Positions 15,981 to 24,787 of a stretch of 64,000 nucleotides of DNA are shown piece by piece. The DNA is taken from contig JBEMAY010000003.1 in NCBI GenBank assembly GCA_040274765.1, positions 1-64,000 of the forward strand, given 5' to 3'. Each line of letters starts with the position of its first letter. Positions within the stretch are counted from its first letter, which is position 1. The notes beneath the pieces are model-generated. The model searched no databases. It saw only the letters and a program-made list of their open reading frames with translations, and was not told the DNA's origin. Both the position numbers and the translations under genes were made by a program. The DNA is from Psychrobacillus sp040274765. GTDB taxonomy: Bacteria; Bacillota; Bacilli; Bacillales_A; Planococcaceae.

Positions 15981-17639
15981 TCACTCGGATAAGTCGTTGG
16001 CTAAAGCTCTGCCTACTTCTCTTCCGGTAAATAGACATCCTCCTAAAAAGGTTCCCTCTAACGCACGGTATCCATGCATTCCACCACCACCAAAGCCTGT
16101 GACCTCTCCAGCAGCGTATAGGCCGGGAATAGATGTACCTGCTGAGTTCAGCACACGACCGCCTAAATCCGTTTGCAGCCCTCCCAATGTTTTACGAGTT
16201 AGGATATTCAAACGAACTGCAATCAACGGACCATTTTTTTCATCTAACATTTTATGTGGTGCTGCTACACGTATGAGCTTGTCTCCAATATAATGACGGG
16301 CTCCCCTTAGTGCAGTGATTTGTAGGTCCTTTGTAAACTTATTATCCATCTCACGGTCACGAGCTAAAATTTGTTTTTCTATATGTTCGTAGTTTAATAA
16401 GCTATTGCCGACCACTTTATTCATTCCATCTACAAGGTCTTTCAAATTAGTAGCAACGACAAAATCCTCACCCTTATCCATAAAAGCCTTAACGGGAGCA
16501 GTTGGACCTGGTAAAACTCGTTTTAGCACTTGTTTAATGCTTTTTTCAGTAAGGTCAGGATTTTGTTCTGAGCCTGAGAGTGCAAATTCCTTCTCAATTA
16601 TTTTTTCGGTAAGTATAAACCAAGAGTAATCATATCCAGTATCCTGGATGGCTTTTAATGTACCTAATGTATCGAAGCCCGGAAAGTTTGGAGCGGGAAA
16701 GCGATTACCCTCTGCATCTAACCAAATAGAGGAGGGACCTGGTAGTATACGAATTCCATGGTTCTTCCAAATTGGGTTCCAATTTTTAATGCCTTCCGTG
16801 TAGTGCCACATTCTATCTTTATTGACTAAACGACCTCCTGCTTTTTCTGTAATTCCCATCATTCGACCGTCTACATACTCTGGAACCCCAGAAATCATAT
16901 TGATAGGAGGAGCCCCAAGACGCGTTGGCCAATTTTGCCTTACTAGGTCAAGGTTAGCCCCAATACCTCCACTTGTTACTATGACGGCTTTAGAGTTGTA
17001 GGCGAATTTGTCCAACACTTCTCTGGAGCTAGGTTGTCCTCGTTCTACGTTACTCGGTACTAAAATGGAGCCACTAACTCCAGTGACCGTACCGTTATTG
17101 GTTATCAAATGCTCTACTTGATGTCGGGGCTTATAAGTAACTAATCCACCGGAAATAGCTTTTCGCATATGTTTTTCGAAAGGGGAGATAATGGCAGGAC
17201 CAGTTCCCCACACAATATGGAATCGAGGAACTGAATTGCCGTGTCCTTCTGCTAGATAACCTCCTCGTTCTGCCCATCCAACTACGGGGAAGAATCGAAT
17301 TCCTTTTTCATGCAGCCAGTCTCTTTTTTCTTCATGGGCAAAACGTACATAAGCCTCTGCCCATTTTTTTGCCCAGTATTCCTCCTCGTTATCTCCATCA
17401 AACCCCGCTGTCCCTAACCAGTCCTGCCATGCGAGCTCATAGGAGTCCTTAATCCCCATCCTTCTTTGCTCAGGAGAATCTACAAGAAATAACCCTCCAA
17501 ATGACCACCAGGCTTGACCGCCTAGGGAACTTTCCGGTTCTTGATCCAATAACAAAACTCGCTTTCTTGCATCTACTAGCTCTGCTGTTGCAACGAGTCC
17601 TGCTAAGCCGGCTCCTACAACGATTACATCAAAGTCCAT
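15981..17639 (-). CDS. FAD-binding dehydrogenase (fumarate reductase/KSTD-like flavoprotein)
   Basis: A 552-residue flavoprotein. The N-terminal Rossmann motif is VIVVGAGLAGLVATAELV (about 5-22), with an acidic residue at the end of the second strand (LLLDQEPESSLGGQAWWSFGG). The C-terminus contains the second FAD-contact pattern, GLYAAGEVTGFGGGGMHGYRALEGTFLGG. The family is usually annotated FAD-binding dehydrogenase and is related to 3-ketosteroid dehydrogenases and fumarate reductase flavoproteins; the substrate is unknown. No signal peptide. It is monocistronic between a terminator and a short upstream region. Confidence 0.88.
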   Translation of the reverse strand: MDFDVIVVGAGLAGLVATAELVDARKRVLLLDQEPESSLGGQAWWSFGGLFLVDSPEQRRMGIKDSYELAWQDWLGTAGFDGDNEEEYWAKKWAEAYVRFAHEEKRDWLHEKGIRFFPVVGWAERGGYLAEGHGNSVPRFHIVWGTGPAIISPFEKHMRKAISGGLVTYKPRHQVEHLITNNGTVTGVSGSILVPSNVERGQPSSREVLDKFAYNSKAVIVTSGGIGANLDLVRQNWPTRLGAPPINMISGVPEYVDGRMMGITEKAGGRLVNKDRMWHYTEGIKNWNPIWKNHGIRILPGPSSIWLDAEGNRFPAPNFPGFDTLGTLKAIQDTGYDYSWFILTEKIIEKEFALSGSEQNPDLTEKSIKQVLKRVLPGPTAPVKAFMDKGEDFVVATNLKDLVDGMNKVVGNSLLNYEHIEKQILARDREMDNKFTKDLQITALRGARHYIGDKLIRVAAPHKMLDEKNGPLIAVRLNILTRKTLGGLQTDLGGRVLNSAGTSIPGLYAAGEVTGFGGGGMHGYRALEGTFLGGCLFTGREVGRALANDLSE

Positions 17640-17793
17640 TCGCTTAACCCCTTTTTAAAAGTATCTAATAGTTCTGAAAATTAATGTCAATTCTTATTAT
17701 ACTTCCTTTTTATGCTAATGAACGATTGGGTTATGATAACGGACTTTAAAAAGTGCCTCATGTTATAATGAAAATATTATTGGAGGTAATACG

Positions 17794-18753
17794 TTGAAAA
17801 ATTTAAACGATCATCCGTCATTTATTTATACATTTGCTTATAACGATGCAGAACGCTCTCTTTGTCATCTAGAGATGCGCTCTTTTTTTGGGTACGATAC
17901 TGACACGAAAATACTAAAAAGTGATATAAAAATAAATCCTAGCAGAAGCCCGTTCATGAAGGGAAGAATGGATATATTAGCAGAGGGAGATACTATAGAA
18001 GAAATTATTGCTGTTGCCCATCTATTTGGTAAAGAAGGAGAAACCAATAAGGTGATCTTTCTTAAAATAAATGATAGGCAAGGCGACGATAAGATTGAAA
18101 ACAAGGAGCGTCTCCAGATTGAACGAGCTATTGGTTCAGAAATGATGGGAGATTTTGACCTTCTGCAACCAGATCAATTTTTTGCAGTAGTACCATATCA
18201 AAAGCGATGGTATTTTGGTACTTATACAAAGAGCGAGCCCATTTGGTTTAATCATATAAAAAAACCAAAAGAATATTCTACGGCTCTTAGTACACGAGTA
18301 GCTAGAGCGGTGGCTAATATAGCCGTTCCTCATCCTTCAGGTGTACGAGCAATTGACCCGTGCTGTGGAATCGGAACTGTCTTAGTAGAAGCGAGATCTA
18401 TGGATATCGATATTGTAGGAAGAGATATTAATCCCTTAGTTTGTATAGGGTCTAGAGAAAATCTAGCTTATTTTGGGCTAACTGGACAGGTAGAGAAGGG
18501 TGCTATTCAAGACATAGAGGAAGCCTATGACGTAGCGATTATCGATTTACCTTATAATCTATATACTCATGCTTCATGGGAGGAACAACTGACTATATTA
18601 AAGCACGCGAAAAGAATTGCTAAGCGGGTAGTCATTGTTACAATCGAATCTATGGATGATCGGTTAGAATCGATTGGTCTTCATATAAAGGATCGCTGTA
18701 TTACAACGAAACAACAATTTGAGCGAGAAATTTTAGTTTGCGAGTCAAAGTAG
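17794..18753 (+). CDS. RNA methyltransferase, TRM11/TrmG10-like
   Basis: A 319-residue protein. The N-terminal half is an RNA-binding-type region without clear motifs. The C-terminal half is a class I methyltransferase: motif I DPCCGIGTVLVEA (about 188-200), GRDINP, and catalytic motif IV DLPYN (a variant of DPPY, about 250-254). Such proteins methylate a guanosine N2 in tRNA (TRM11/Trm-G10) or, in relatives, 23S rRNA. The TTG start lies 8 bases after GGAGGT. Its end is 18 bases from the LytTR gene, so the two may be co-transcribed. Exact RNA target unknown. Confidence 0.8.
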   Translation: MKNLNDHPSFIYTFAYNDAERSLCHLEMRSFFGYDTDTKILKSDIKINPSRSPFMKGRMDILAEGDTIEEIIAVAHLFGKEGETNKVIFLKINDRQGDDKIENKERLQIERAIGSEMMGDFDLLQPDQFFAVVPYQKRWYFGTYTKSEPIWFNHIKKPKEYSTALSTRVARAVANIAVPHPSGVRAIDPCCGIGTVLVEARSMDIDIVGRDINPLVCIGSRENLAYFGLTGQVEKGAIQDIEEAYDVAIIDLPYNLYTHASWEEQLTILKHAKRIAKRVVIVTIESMDDRLESIGLHIKDRCITTKQQFEREILVCESK

Positions 18754-18771
18754 TGAAAGGGGGAGAAAAGG

Positions 18772-19416
18772 ATGCATGAGCTCTCTTTAGGTGGACTCTT
18801 AGATGTAGTTGGCCAGTTGTTTTCGGACGAAATATCCATAGCCGTTTCAGACAAAGAAAAGTATATATATTATAGACCAAGCACCCGCATTGATTTAAAG
18901 ATAAAACCTGGTGATCCTATAAAGGAAGGAACTTTAGCGTATAAAGCGCTACATAGTAACCAAAAGGTCTCTGAATTTATCAATCGAGAAATGTTTGGGA
19001 TTCCTTATCATGGGATGGCTGTACCCTTGCAGCACAACGGTGAGGTAGAAGGAACTGTTTTAGCCATCTATCCTGCTCTAACGGATGGAAAATCAGTTAT
19101 TACAGTCAAAACACTAGATGGCTGGATGCCTGTTCCCTTTTCAGATGTAATCTATTTGGAAGCAAGAGATCGAAAAACGAGAATCGTGACTAAAAATTTT
19201 ACTGGTACACATGCTGGTTCACTACAGGATTTTGAATATAGACTACCAAGAGAATCTTTTATACGATGCCATCGTTCTTTTATTGTCAATGTACATCAGA
19301 TTAAGGAAATATACCCGGATACTCATTCTACGTTTGTTTTAGCTATGCATTCCGGAGAAAAGGTGTCGGTTAGTCAGTCTTATTCTAGCTATTTTAGGAA
19401 GTTATTGGGTTTTTAA
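18772..19416 (+). CDS. LytTR-family transcriptional regulator with undefined sensor domain
   Basis: A 214-residue protein. The C-terminal 100 residues form a LytTR DNA-binding domain: PVPFSDVIYLEARDRKT, then FEYRLPRESFIRCHRSFIVN and VHQIKEIYP. The N-terminal 100 residues (beginning HELSLGGLLDVVGQLFSDE) have a PAS/GAF-like feel and include PYHGMAVPLQHNGEVEGTV, but contain no receiver domain, so this is not a classical response regulator. ATG follows GGGGGAGAAAAGG. The CoA transferase gene starts 223 bases downstream on the same strand and is a plausible target. Effector unknown. Confidence 0.85.
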   Translation: MHELSLGGLLDVVGQLFSDEISIAVSDKEKYIYYRPSTRIDLKIKPGDPIKEGTLAYKALHSNQKVSEFINREMFGIPYHGMAVPLQHNGEVEGTVLAIYPALTDGKSVITVKTLDGWMPVPFSDVIYLEARDRKTRIVTKNFTGTHAGSLQDFEYRLPRESFIRCHRSFIVNVHQIKEIYPDTHSTFVLAMHSGEKVSVSQSYSSYFRKLLGF

Positions 19417-19639
19417 AAAGAAAGCATGGATAAGGGGGTAATCTCTTTTTATTCAAGCTTTTTTTATTTATTCCTTTTTTTGAGACAGCAAAATATGAAT
19501 TTTTTTAAAATCTATTCTGTTTTAGTCCTTATTTTTTCTGCTTTATCCAATATATAAGTGTCTTTGACTGTTTTTATCAAATTTGTGACGATACGAAGTA
19601 AAATAATTAGACAAGGCAACTAATGAGGGGGATGTCTGT

Positions 19640-21157
19640 ATGTTAAAAGACCTTAATCGTATTAAAAATACTAAATTACATAGCTTAATAGTAAGCGCAG
19701 AAGAGGCTGCTTCCTGGATTCAAGACGGAATGACGTTAGGATTAAGCGGATTTACACGTGCGGGTGATGCGAAAGCGGTGCCATTAGCATTAGTAGATAG
19801 AGCTAAGAAAGATACTTTTAAAGTTAACGTATTTACAGGAGCTTCAGTAGGCTCTGATATAGATAAGCTTCTATCAGAAGCAGGAATTATTAATAAACGC
19901 TTACCATTCCAGGCGGATGCAACTATGAGAAAGCATATCAATGCAGGTGATCATCTATTCGTTGACCAACACTTATCTCATACATCCGAATTAATTCGTA
20001 ACGGGGTTCTACCTACAATTGACTTCGCTATTGTGGAAGCGGTTTCAATCACAGAGGATGGAATGATTATACCAACTACTTCAGTTGGTAACTCTGCAAC
20101 CTTTGTTACTCATGCAAATAACATAATTATTGAAATAAACTTAGAGCAACTTGAGGAGTTCGAAGGCTTACATGATGTTTATGAGCCAGTCGCGCAAGGA
20201 GACAATAGACAACCAATCCCTGTAACCTCCGTAGGTGAACGAATTGGTACGATTGGTATTCCATTTGATGCATCTAAAGTTAAAGGTATCGTTTTTACTA
20301 AGTATTTAGATTCTCCATCTACAATTGTTCCTCCGGATGAGGAAACAAAGGAAATGGCAGATCACTTAATCTCTTTCTTACGTGAAGAAGTAAAAGCTGG
20401 AAGATTAACAGAAAAGCTAGCGCCTATTCAAGCTGGTATTGGCTCTGTTGCTAATGCTGTATTACACGGAATGATTGATTCAGAATTTGAGAACCTTGAG
20501 GTGTACTCCGAAGTATTGCAAGACTCAGTTTTTGATCTGATTGATGCAGGAAAGGTCGACTTTGCATCTGGATGTTCGATTACACTATCAGAAGAAAAGA
20601 TGAACCAAGTATTCGGTAACTTCGATCAATATCGTGAAAAGCTTGTCCTAAGACCACAGGAGATTACCAATCATCCGGAAATAATCCGTCGTCTCGGACT
20701 AATCTCTATTAACACAGCGTTAGAGTTTGATATATACGGAAATGTAAACTCTACTCACGTATGTGGTACAAAGATGATGAATGGTATCGGAGGTTCTGGA
20801 GACTTTGCACGTAATGCCAAATTAGCTATTTTTGTAACAAAGTCAATTGCTAAAGGCGGAAATATCTCTAGTATCGTTCCATTTGTTTCACACGTGGATC
20901 ATACCGAGCATGACGTGGATGTAGTAGTGACAGAGCAAGGGTATGCGGATTTACGCGGTTTAGCACCTCGAGAGCGAGCATCTTTAATTATTAATAACTG
21001 TGTGCATCCAATGTATCGAGACCAGCTAAGCAGTTATTTCGTGGAGGCGCTTACGAGAGGCGGACAAACTCCTCATGTATTAGAGAAAGCATTCTCTTTC
21101 CATACGAAATTTGCTGAAACTGGAACTATGCTAGATAAAGAAGAATCATTAGCTTAA
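19640..21157 (+). CDS. Acetyl-CoA hydrolase/succinate CoA transferase
   Basis: A 505-residue family I CoA transferase. The middle contains QAGIGSVANAVLHGM followed by EVLQDSVFDLIDAGKVDFASG, where the family's catalytic Glu is expected in the EVLQD segment. The C-terminal half contains CGTKMMNGIGGSGDFARNA and HVDVVVTEQGYADLRGL-like sequence typical of the AarC/Cat1 group. It exchanges CoA between acetyl-CoA and succinate (or hydrolyses acetyl-CoA) and so affects acetate overflow. ATG follows GAGGGGGATGTCTGT. It has its own terminator. It lies beside a LytTR regulator and close to an acetaldehyde dehydrogenase, forming a two-carbon metabolism neighbourhood. Confidence 0.9.
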   Translation: MLKDLNRIKNTKLHSLIVSAEEAASWIQDGMTLGLSGFTRAGDAKAVPLALVDRAKKDTFKVNVFTGASVGSDIDKLLSEAGIINKRLPFQADATMRKHINAGDHLFVDQHLSHTSELIRNGVLPTIDFAIVEAVSITEDGMIIPTTSVGNSATFVTHANNIIIEINLEQLEEFEGLHDVYEPVAQGDNRQPIPVTSVGERIGTIGIPFDASKVKGIVFTKYLDSPSTIVPPDEETKEMADHLISFLREEVKAGRLTEKLAPIQAGIGSVANAVLHGMIDSEFENLEVYSEVLQDSVFDLIDAGKVDFASGCSITLSEEKMNQVFGNFDQYREKLVLRPQEITNHPEIIRRLGLISINTALEFDIYGNVNSTHVCGTKMMNGIGGSGDFARNAKLAIFVTKSIAKGGNISSIVPFVSHVDHTEHDVDVVVTEQGYADLRGLAPRERASLIINNCVHPMYRDQLSSYFVEALTRGGQTPHVLEKAFSFHTKFAETGTMLDKEESLA

Positions 21158-21165
21158 CATCAATT

Positions 21166-21197
21166 AACCCCGTATCCTTCTATAAGGTACGGGGTTT
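21166..21197 (+). terminator. Terminator of the CoA transferase gene
   Basis: Stem aaccccgta/tacggggtt with an inner tcc/agg extension, then T-run. Confidence 0.88.
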
Positions 21198-21227
21198 TAA
21201 ATATATATCAAAAATATTAGGGTAATA

Positions 21228-21372
21228 ACAGGCGATTACGCTTTTCTAGATGTCTAGCTCCATCGCCTTGCCCCTCGGGGTCAAATGGATAAAAGCTCCG
21301 GTGGCTGAGGAGCTGCCTCCTCGCTTTTTTCCATTTGCCTGTCGGGGCAGAGACAGGCGATTCCGCTTTTTT
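21228..21372. repeat. Palindromic intergenic repeat of Bacillaceae type
   Basis: About 145 bases with markedly higher GC than the surroundings. It starts and ends with near-identical direct repeats acaggcgattacgctttt (21228-21245) and acaggcgattccgctttt (21353-21370). Inside, tcgcc...cccctcgggg tcaaatgga (21263-21289) pairs with tccatttgcctgtcggggc...ggcga (21330-21360) to form a long imperfect hairpin. The tctagctccatcgcc and tgtcggggc words resemble an intergenic repeat family I know from many Bacillaceae genomes. Right after it lies the yitT-like stop codon. Confidence 0.75.
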
Positions 21373-21373
21373 G

Positions 21374-22270
21374 TTAATGAATGTCTTTTTTCTTAAATCT
21401 GCCGCCTTGTACTTCGGCTATGTTGCCTACTGCTAAAAAGGCGTGTGAATCTATCTCTTCCACAATAGATTTTAGCTTGGCTTCTTCTAATCGAGTAACC
21501 ACTGTAAAGATTACCTTCTTACTATCTCCTGTATAGGCACCTTCGCCATGAAGATATGTTACTCCGCGACCAAGACGGTCCATTACTGTATCTCCAATGA
21601 TTTCTACTTTATCACTAATGATAAAGACGGATTTAGATTCGTCTAAACCTTGAATAACAATATCAATTGTTTTAAATGCAACAAAGTAAGCCAAGAAAGA
21701 ATACATGGCTTGCTCCCACGTGAAGACGAAACCGGCAACAGAGAATATGACTAGATTTATAATCATAATAATCTCACCAACTGAAAAAGGTAATGCTTTA
21801 TTAAAAAGAATAGCTAAGATTTCAGATCCGTCCAATGACCCTCCGTGCCGAATAACTAATCCTACTCCGACTCCAAGAACGATACCTCCAAATACAGTAG
21901 ACAGGAGTAGATCCTTTGTAAAAGCATCAATATGGTGCAAATAAGATGTACAGATTGACAAAACGGTAATGCCAAAAAGAGTGGATAGGGCAAAGGTTTT
22001 TCCGATTTGCTTATATCCTAGGAAAAAGAAAGGGATGTTTAGTATGAAGATAAAAATTCCTAATCTCACTCCCGTTAAATGTGAAATAATGATAGAAACT
22101 CCAACTACTCCACCATCGAGAATTTGATTGGGAACTAAGAAAAGTTCTAGACCGACTGCCATCAGGATAGCTCCGATAGCTATCATGATCATACGTCCAG
22201 CAACAACTTTTTTGGGGGTTCTTCTGTGAGGTATTTTTACTTTTGCTAGCTCAATCGCTATATCACTCAA
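21374..22270 (-). CDS. YitT-family (DUF2179) membrane protein
   Basis: A 298-residue protein with five to six membrane helices (about 25-195) followed by a soluble C-terminal DUF2179 domain, with KSVFIISDKVEIIGDTVMDRLGRGVT and VVTRLEEAKLKSIVEEIDSHAF-type sequence. Conserved YitT words GGVVGVSIIISHLTG and RHGGSLDGSEILAI are visible. The transported substrate is not established for the family. I prefer the TTG at 22270, preceded by AGAGGAG, over the frame start at 22330, which has no ribosome site. The stop codon abuts the palindromic repeat. Confidence 0.85.
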   Translation of the reverse strand: MSDIAIELAKVKIPHRRTPKKVVAGRMIMIAIGAILMAVGLELFLVPNQILDGGVVGVSIIISHLTGVRLGIFIFILNIPFFFLGYKQIGKTFALSTLFGITVLSICTSYLHHIDAFTKDLLLSTVFGGIVLGVGVGLVIRHGGSLDGSEILAILFNKALPFSVGEIIMIINLVIFSVAGFVFTWEQAMYSFLAYFVAFKTIDIVIQGLDESKSVFIISDKVEIIGDTVMDRLGRGVTYLHGEGAYTGDSKKVIFTVVTRLEEAKLKSIVEEIDSHAFLAVGNIAEVQGGRFKKKDIH

Positions 22271-22691
22271 TTTAATCTCCTCTTTTCTAAAAAATGGCCA
22301 TTCTTCTATTTTATAAAAAAATTTTAACAATTAAAAGAGTATTGCAATATATTAATAAAATTATCTAAAAATTGTTAGGGAAGTTATAAGTGGATGTTTT
22401 CCTTGAAGCTTACAGATGCAAAAAAATCTCTTGGATGGAGATAATTAATCTTTTTCAATATTACTCCGAACTATAAATTAGTATTTTAATAAAGAAACCA
22501 ATTATTAAATCTATCTATTATATAATTTGAATATTCATTATAGTCTGTTAATATTGTTTTAAGACAAAGTTTAATTTGAGGAGGGAGGCAAGATTCTTTT
22601 CCAGAAAAATAAGTGAAGTTGTAAGCGCATACATTGATGTGCTCTTACATATTATTTAAATGCGAAAAAAATAGAAGGGGAGGAATAGAAG
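22271..22691. other. Intergenic region upstream of the aldehyde dehydrogenase
   Basis: About 420 AT-rich bases between divergent yitT-like and aldehyde dehydrogenase genes. A TATAAT occurs at 22521-22526 without a good -35. A strong gaggagggagg at about 22577 has no ATG/GTG/TTG start within normal spacing. The cre-like site at 22619-22634 is listed separately. Confidence 0.5.
22619..22634 (+). promoter_or_regulatory. cre (CcpA) site candidate
   Basis: ttgtaagcgcatacat fits the Bacillus cre consensus WTGNAARCGNWWWCAW at every position. It lies 58 bases upstream of the aldehyde dehydrogenase start, a position suited to carbon catabolite repression. Confidence 0.7.
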
Positions 22692-24212
22692 ATGGTTTAT
22701 GCATTTCCTAATACTGAAGGGGCAAAGGTTTCTTTTAAGGACAAGTATGATAATTATATTAACGGAGAGTGGACACCTCCCGTAAATGGGCAGTACTTTG
22801 AGAATGTCACACCGGTGACAGGAAAGGTTTTTACCCAGGTTGCTCGTTCTACTTCAGAGGATATTGAATTGGCATTGGATGCTGCTCATGCGGCCAAGGA
22901 AGCTTGGGGATTAACGTCTGTAACTGAGCGATCAAATATTTTAAACAAAATTGCTAATCGTTTAGAAGAAAATTTAGAGATGTTGGCTATCGCAGAGACT
23001 TGGGACAACGGTAAAGCGGTACGAGAGACCTTAAATGCTGATTTACCTTTAGCCATTGATCATTTTCGTTATTTTGCTGGTGCGATTAGAGCGCAGGAAG
23101 GCAAACTGAGCCAAATAGACAATGATACGGTTGCTTATCATTTCCATGAACCTCTTGGGGTGGTAGGACAAATTATCCCGTGGAATTTCCCTATCCTAAT
23201 GGCAGTATGGAAGCTAGCCCCAGCCTTAGCAGCCGGCAATTGTGTCGTGCTAAAACCAGCAGAGCAAACGCCAGCCTCTATATTGGTGCTCATGGAGTTA
23301 ATTGAAGACTTACTACCACCAGGTGTAGTGAATATCGTAAATGGATTTGGCTTAGAAGCTGGTAAACCTTTAGCCTCTAGTCCTAGAATTAGTAAAATTG
23401 CCTTTACTGGAGAAACTACAACTGGCCGTTTAATCATGCAGTATGCCTCTCAAAATCTTATTCCAGTAACACTAGAGCTTGGTGGGAAATCACCGAATAT
23501 CTTCTTTGAAGACATCATGGATGAAGATGATGCATTTTTAGATAAAGCGATAGAAGGCTTTGTATTGTTCGCTCTAAACCAAGGCGAGGTATGTACATGC
23601 CCTTCTAGAGTACTAATTCAAGAGTCTATTTATGATAAGTTTATGGAACGAGTAATTGCTCGAGTAGAGTCTATTAATATAGGAAATCCTTTAGACCCTA
23701 ATGTAATGATGGGAGCACAGGCCTCCACAGAGCAAATGGAGAAAATTCTATCCTACTTGGATATTGGAAAACAAGAGGGAGCAGAGTGCCTAATCGGTGG
23801 TGAACGGAATACATTAGAAGGTGAATTGGCAGAAGGCTACTACATTAAGCCGACTGTCTTTAAGGGTCATAACAAAATGCGTATATTCCAGGAAGAAATT
23901 TTTGGTCCGGTGGTGTCGGTTACCACATTTAAGACGAAAGAAGAGGCGCTGGAAATTGCAAATGATACATTATACGGCTTAGGTTCTGGAATATGGACCC
24001 GCAATATGAATACCGCGTATCGTTTTGGACGTGCTATTCAAGCAGGGCGTGTATGGACAAATTGCTATCATCAGTACCCAGCACATGCTGCATTCGGAGG
24101 CTATAAAATGTCTGGAATAGGTAGAGAGAATCACCTGATGATGCTCAGCCACTATCAACAAACCAAAAACCTATTAGTAAGCTATAGTGAAAATAAATTA
24201 GGGTTCTTTTAA
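22692..24212 (+). CDS. Acetaldehyde/aldehyde dehydrogenase (AcoD/ExaC type)
   Basis: A 506-residue NAD(P)+-dependent aldehyde dehydrogenase. Visible motifs are the oxyanion Asn region GQIIPWNFPILMAVWKLAPAL (about 155-175), the catalytic Glu in TLELGGKSPN (about 258-267) and the catalytic Cys in NQGEVCTCPSR (about 297-307). C-terminal AAFGGYKMSGIGRENHL is also typical. The EVCTCPSR form with the N-terminal NYINGEW and the DUF779 neighbour point to the acetaldehyde dehydrogenase II group that converts acetaldehyde to acetate. ATG follows GGGGAGG. A cre site lies upstream. Confidence 0.92.
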   Translation: MVYAFPNTEGAKVSFKDKYDNYINGEWTPPVNGQYFENVTPVTGKVFTQVARSTSEDIELALDAAHAAKEAWGLTSVTERSNILNKIANRLEENLEMLAIAETWDNGKAVRETLNADLPLAIDHFRYFAGAIRAQEGKLSQIDNDTVAYHFHEPLGVVGQIIPWNFPILMAVWKLAPALAAGNCVVLKPAEQTPASILVLMELIEDLLPPGVVNIVNGFGLEAGKPLASSPRISKIAFTGETTTGRLIMQYASQNLIPVTLELGGKSPNIFFEDIMDEDDAFLDKAIEGFVLFALNQGEVCTCPSRVLIQESIYDKFMERVIARVESINIGNPLDPNVMMGAQASTEQMEKILSYLDIGKQEGAECLIGGERNTLEGELAEGYYIKPTVFKGHNKMRIFQEEIFGPVVSVTTFKTKEEALEIANDTLYGLGSGIWTRNMNTAYRFGRAIQAGRVWTNCYHQYPAHAAFGGYKMSGIGRENHLMMLSHYQQTKNLLVSYSENKLGFF

Positions 24213-24234
24213 GTAACAGAGAGGAAGGGTATAG

Positions 24235-24588
24235 ATGGTCGAAAGGGTCATCGCTACAGATGCTTCACTAGAGCTAATCGAGCAATTGAAAATTAAGCAC
24301 GGTCCCCTAATGTTTCATCAATCAGGAGGGTGTTGTGACGGTTCCTCTCCTATGTGCTATCCAAGTGGAGAGCTAATGGTTGGAGACCAGGACGTACTCC
24401 TAGGGTACATTGGGGATGCTCCGTTCTACATGCATAAGAATCAGTTTGAATACTGGAAGCATACTCAGCTAATCATTGATGTGGTCGAGGGAAGAGGAGG
24501 AATGTTTTCGCTAGAAGGAGTCGAGGGCAAGCGATTCCTTACAAGATCTCGGGCATTTACCCCTGAAGAAAACAGTCAGCTTAGTTAG
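24235..24588 (+). CDS. DUF779 protein, aldehyde dehydrogenase partner
   Basis: A 117-residue protein of the DUF779 family, recognised by HGPLMFHQSGGCCDGSSPMC (about 22-41), which includes three Cys that could bind metal or form a redox site. The family is regularly found next to acetaldehyde dehydrogenase genes but its biochemical role is not known to me. It starts 22 bases after the dehydrogenase stop, so the pair is an operon. A modest hairpin follows. Confidence 0.9.
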   Translation: MVERVIATDASLELIEQLKIKHGPLMFHQSGGCCDGSSPMCYPSGELMVGDQDVLLGYIGDAPFYMHKNQFEYWKHTQLIIDVVEGRGGMFSLEGVEGKRFLTRSRAFTPEENSQLS

Positions 24589-24608
24589 CAGGTTGGAATA
24601 ATTTAGAT

Positions 24609-24642
24609 TAAGCACAGGAATGGTATCCCTTTTCTGTGCTTA
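24609..24642 (+). terminator. Possible terminator after DUF779 gene
   Basis: taagcacag/ctgtgctta stem with a 16-base loop; the T-run after it is weak. Confidence 0.5.
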
Positions 24643-24787
24643 TTTCAGTTGGTTAAAAAAGTTCGCAAGGGCTGTCTTTGCTTAGTGTTGAATAGCCATT
24701 AGTCCTCCCAAGAGTGTACATTGTTTCATTCTTAAAATAAATTAAGCTATACTTACTTTAGAAAAAACAACGAAAGAAGGAATACGA

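Noticed and set aside
22577..22660. TTG-initiated 27-codon frame upstream of the aldehyde dehydrogenase (LRREARFFSRKISEVVSAYI...)
   Set aside because: The TTG overlaps the gaggagggagg stretch rather than following it, so there is no ribosome site for it; it overlaps the cre site and is probably chance.
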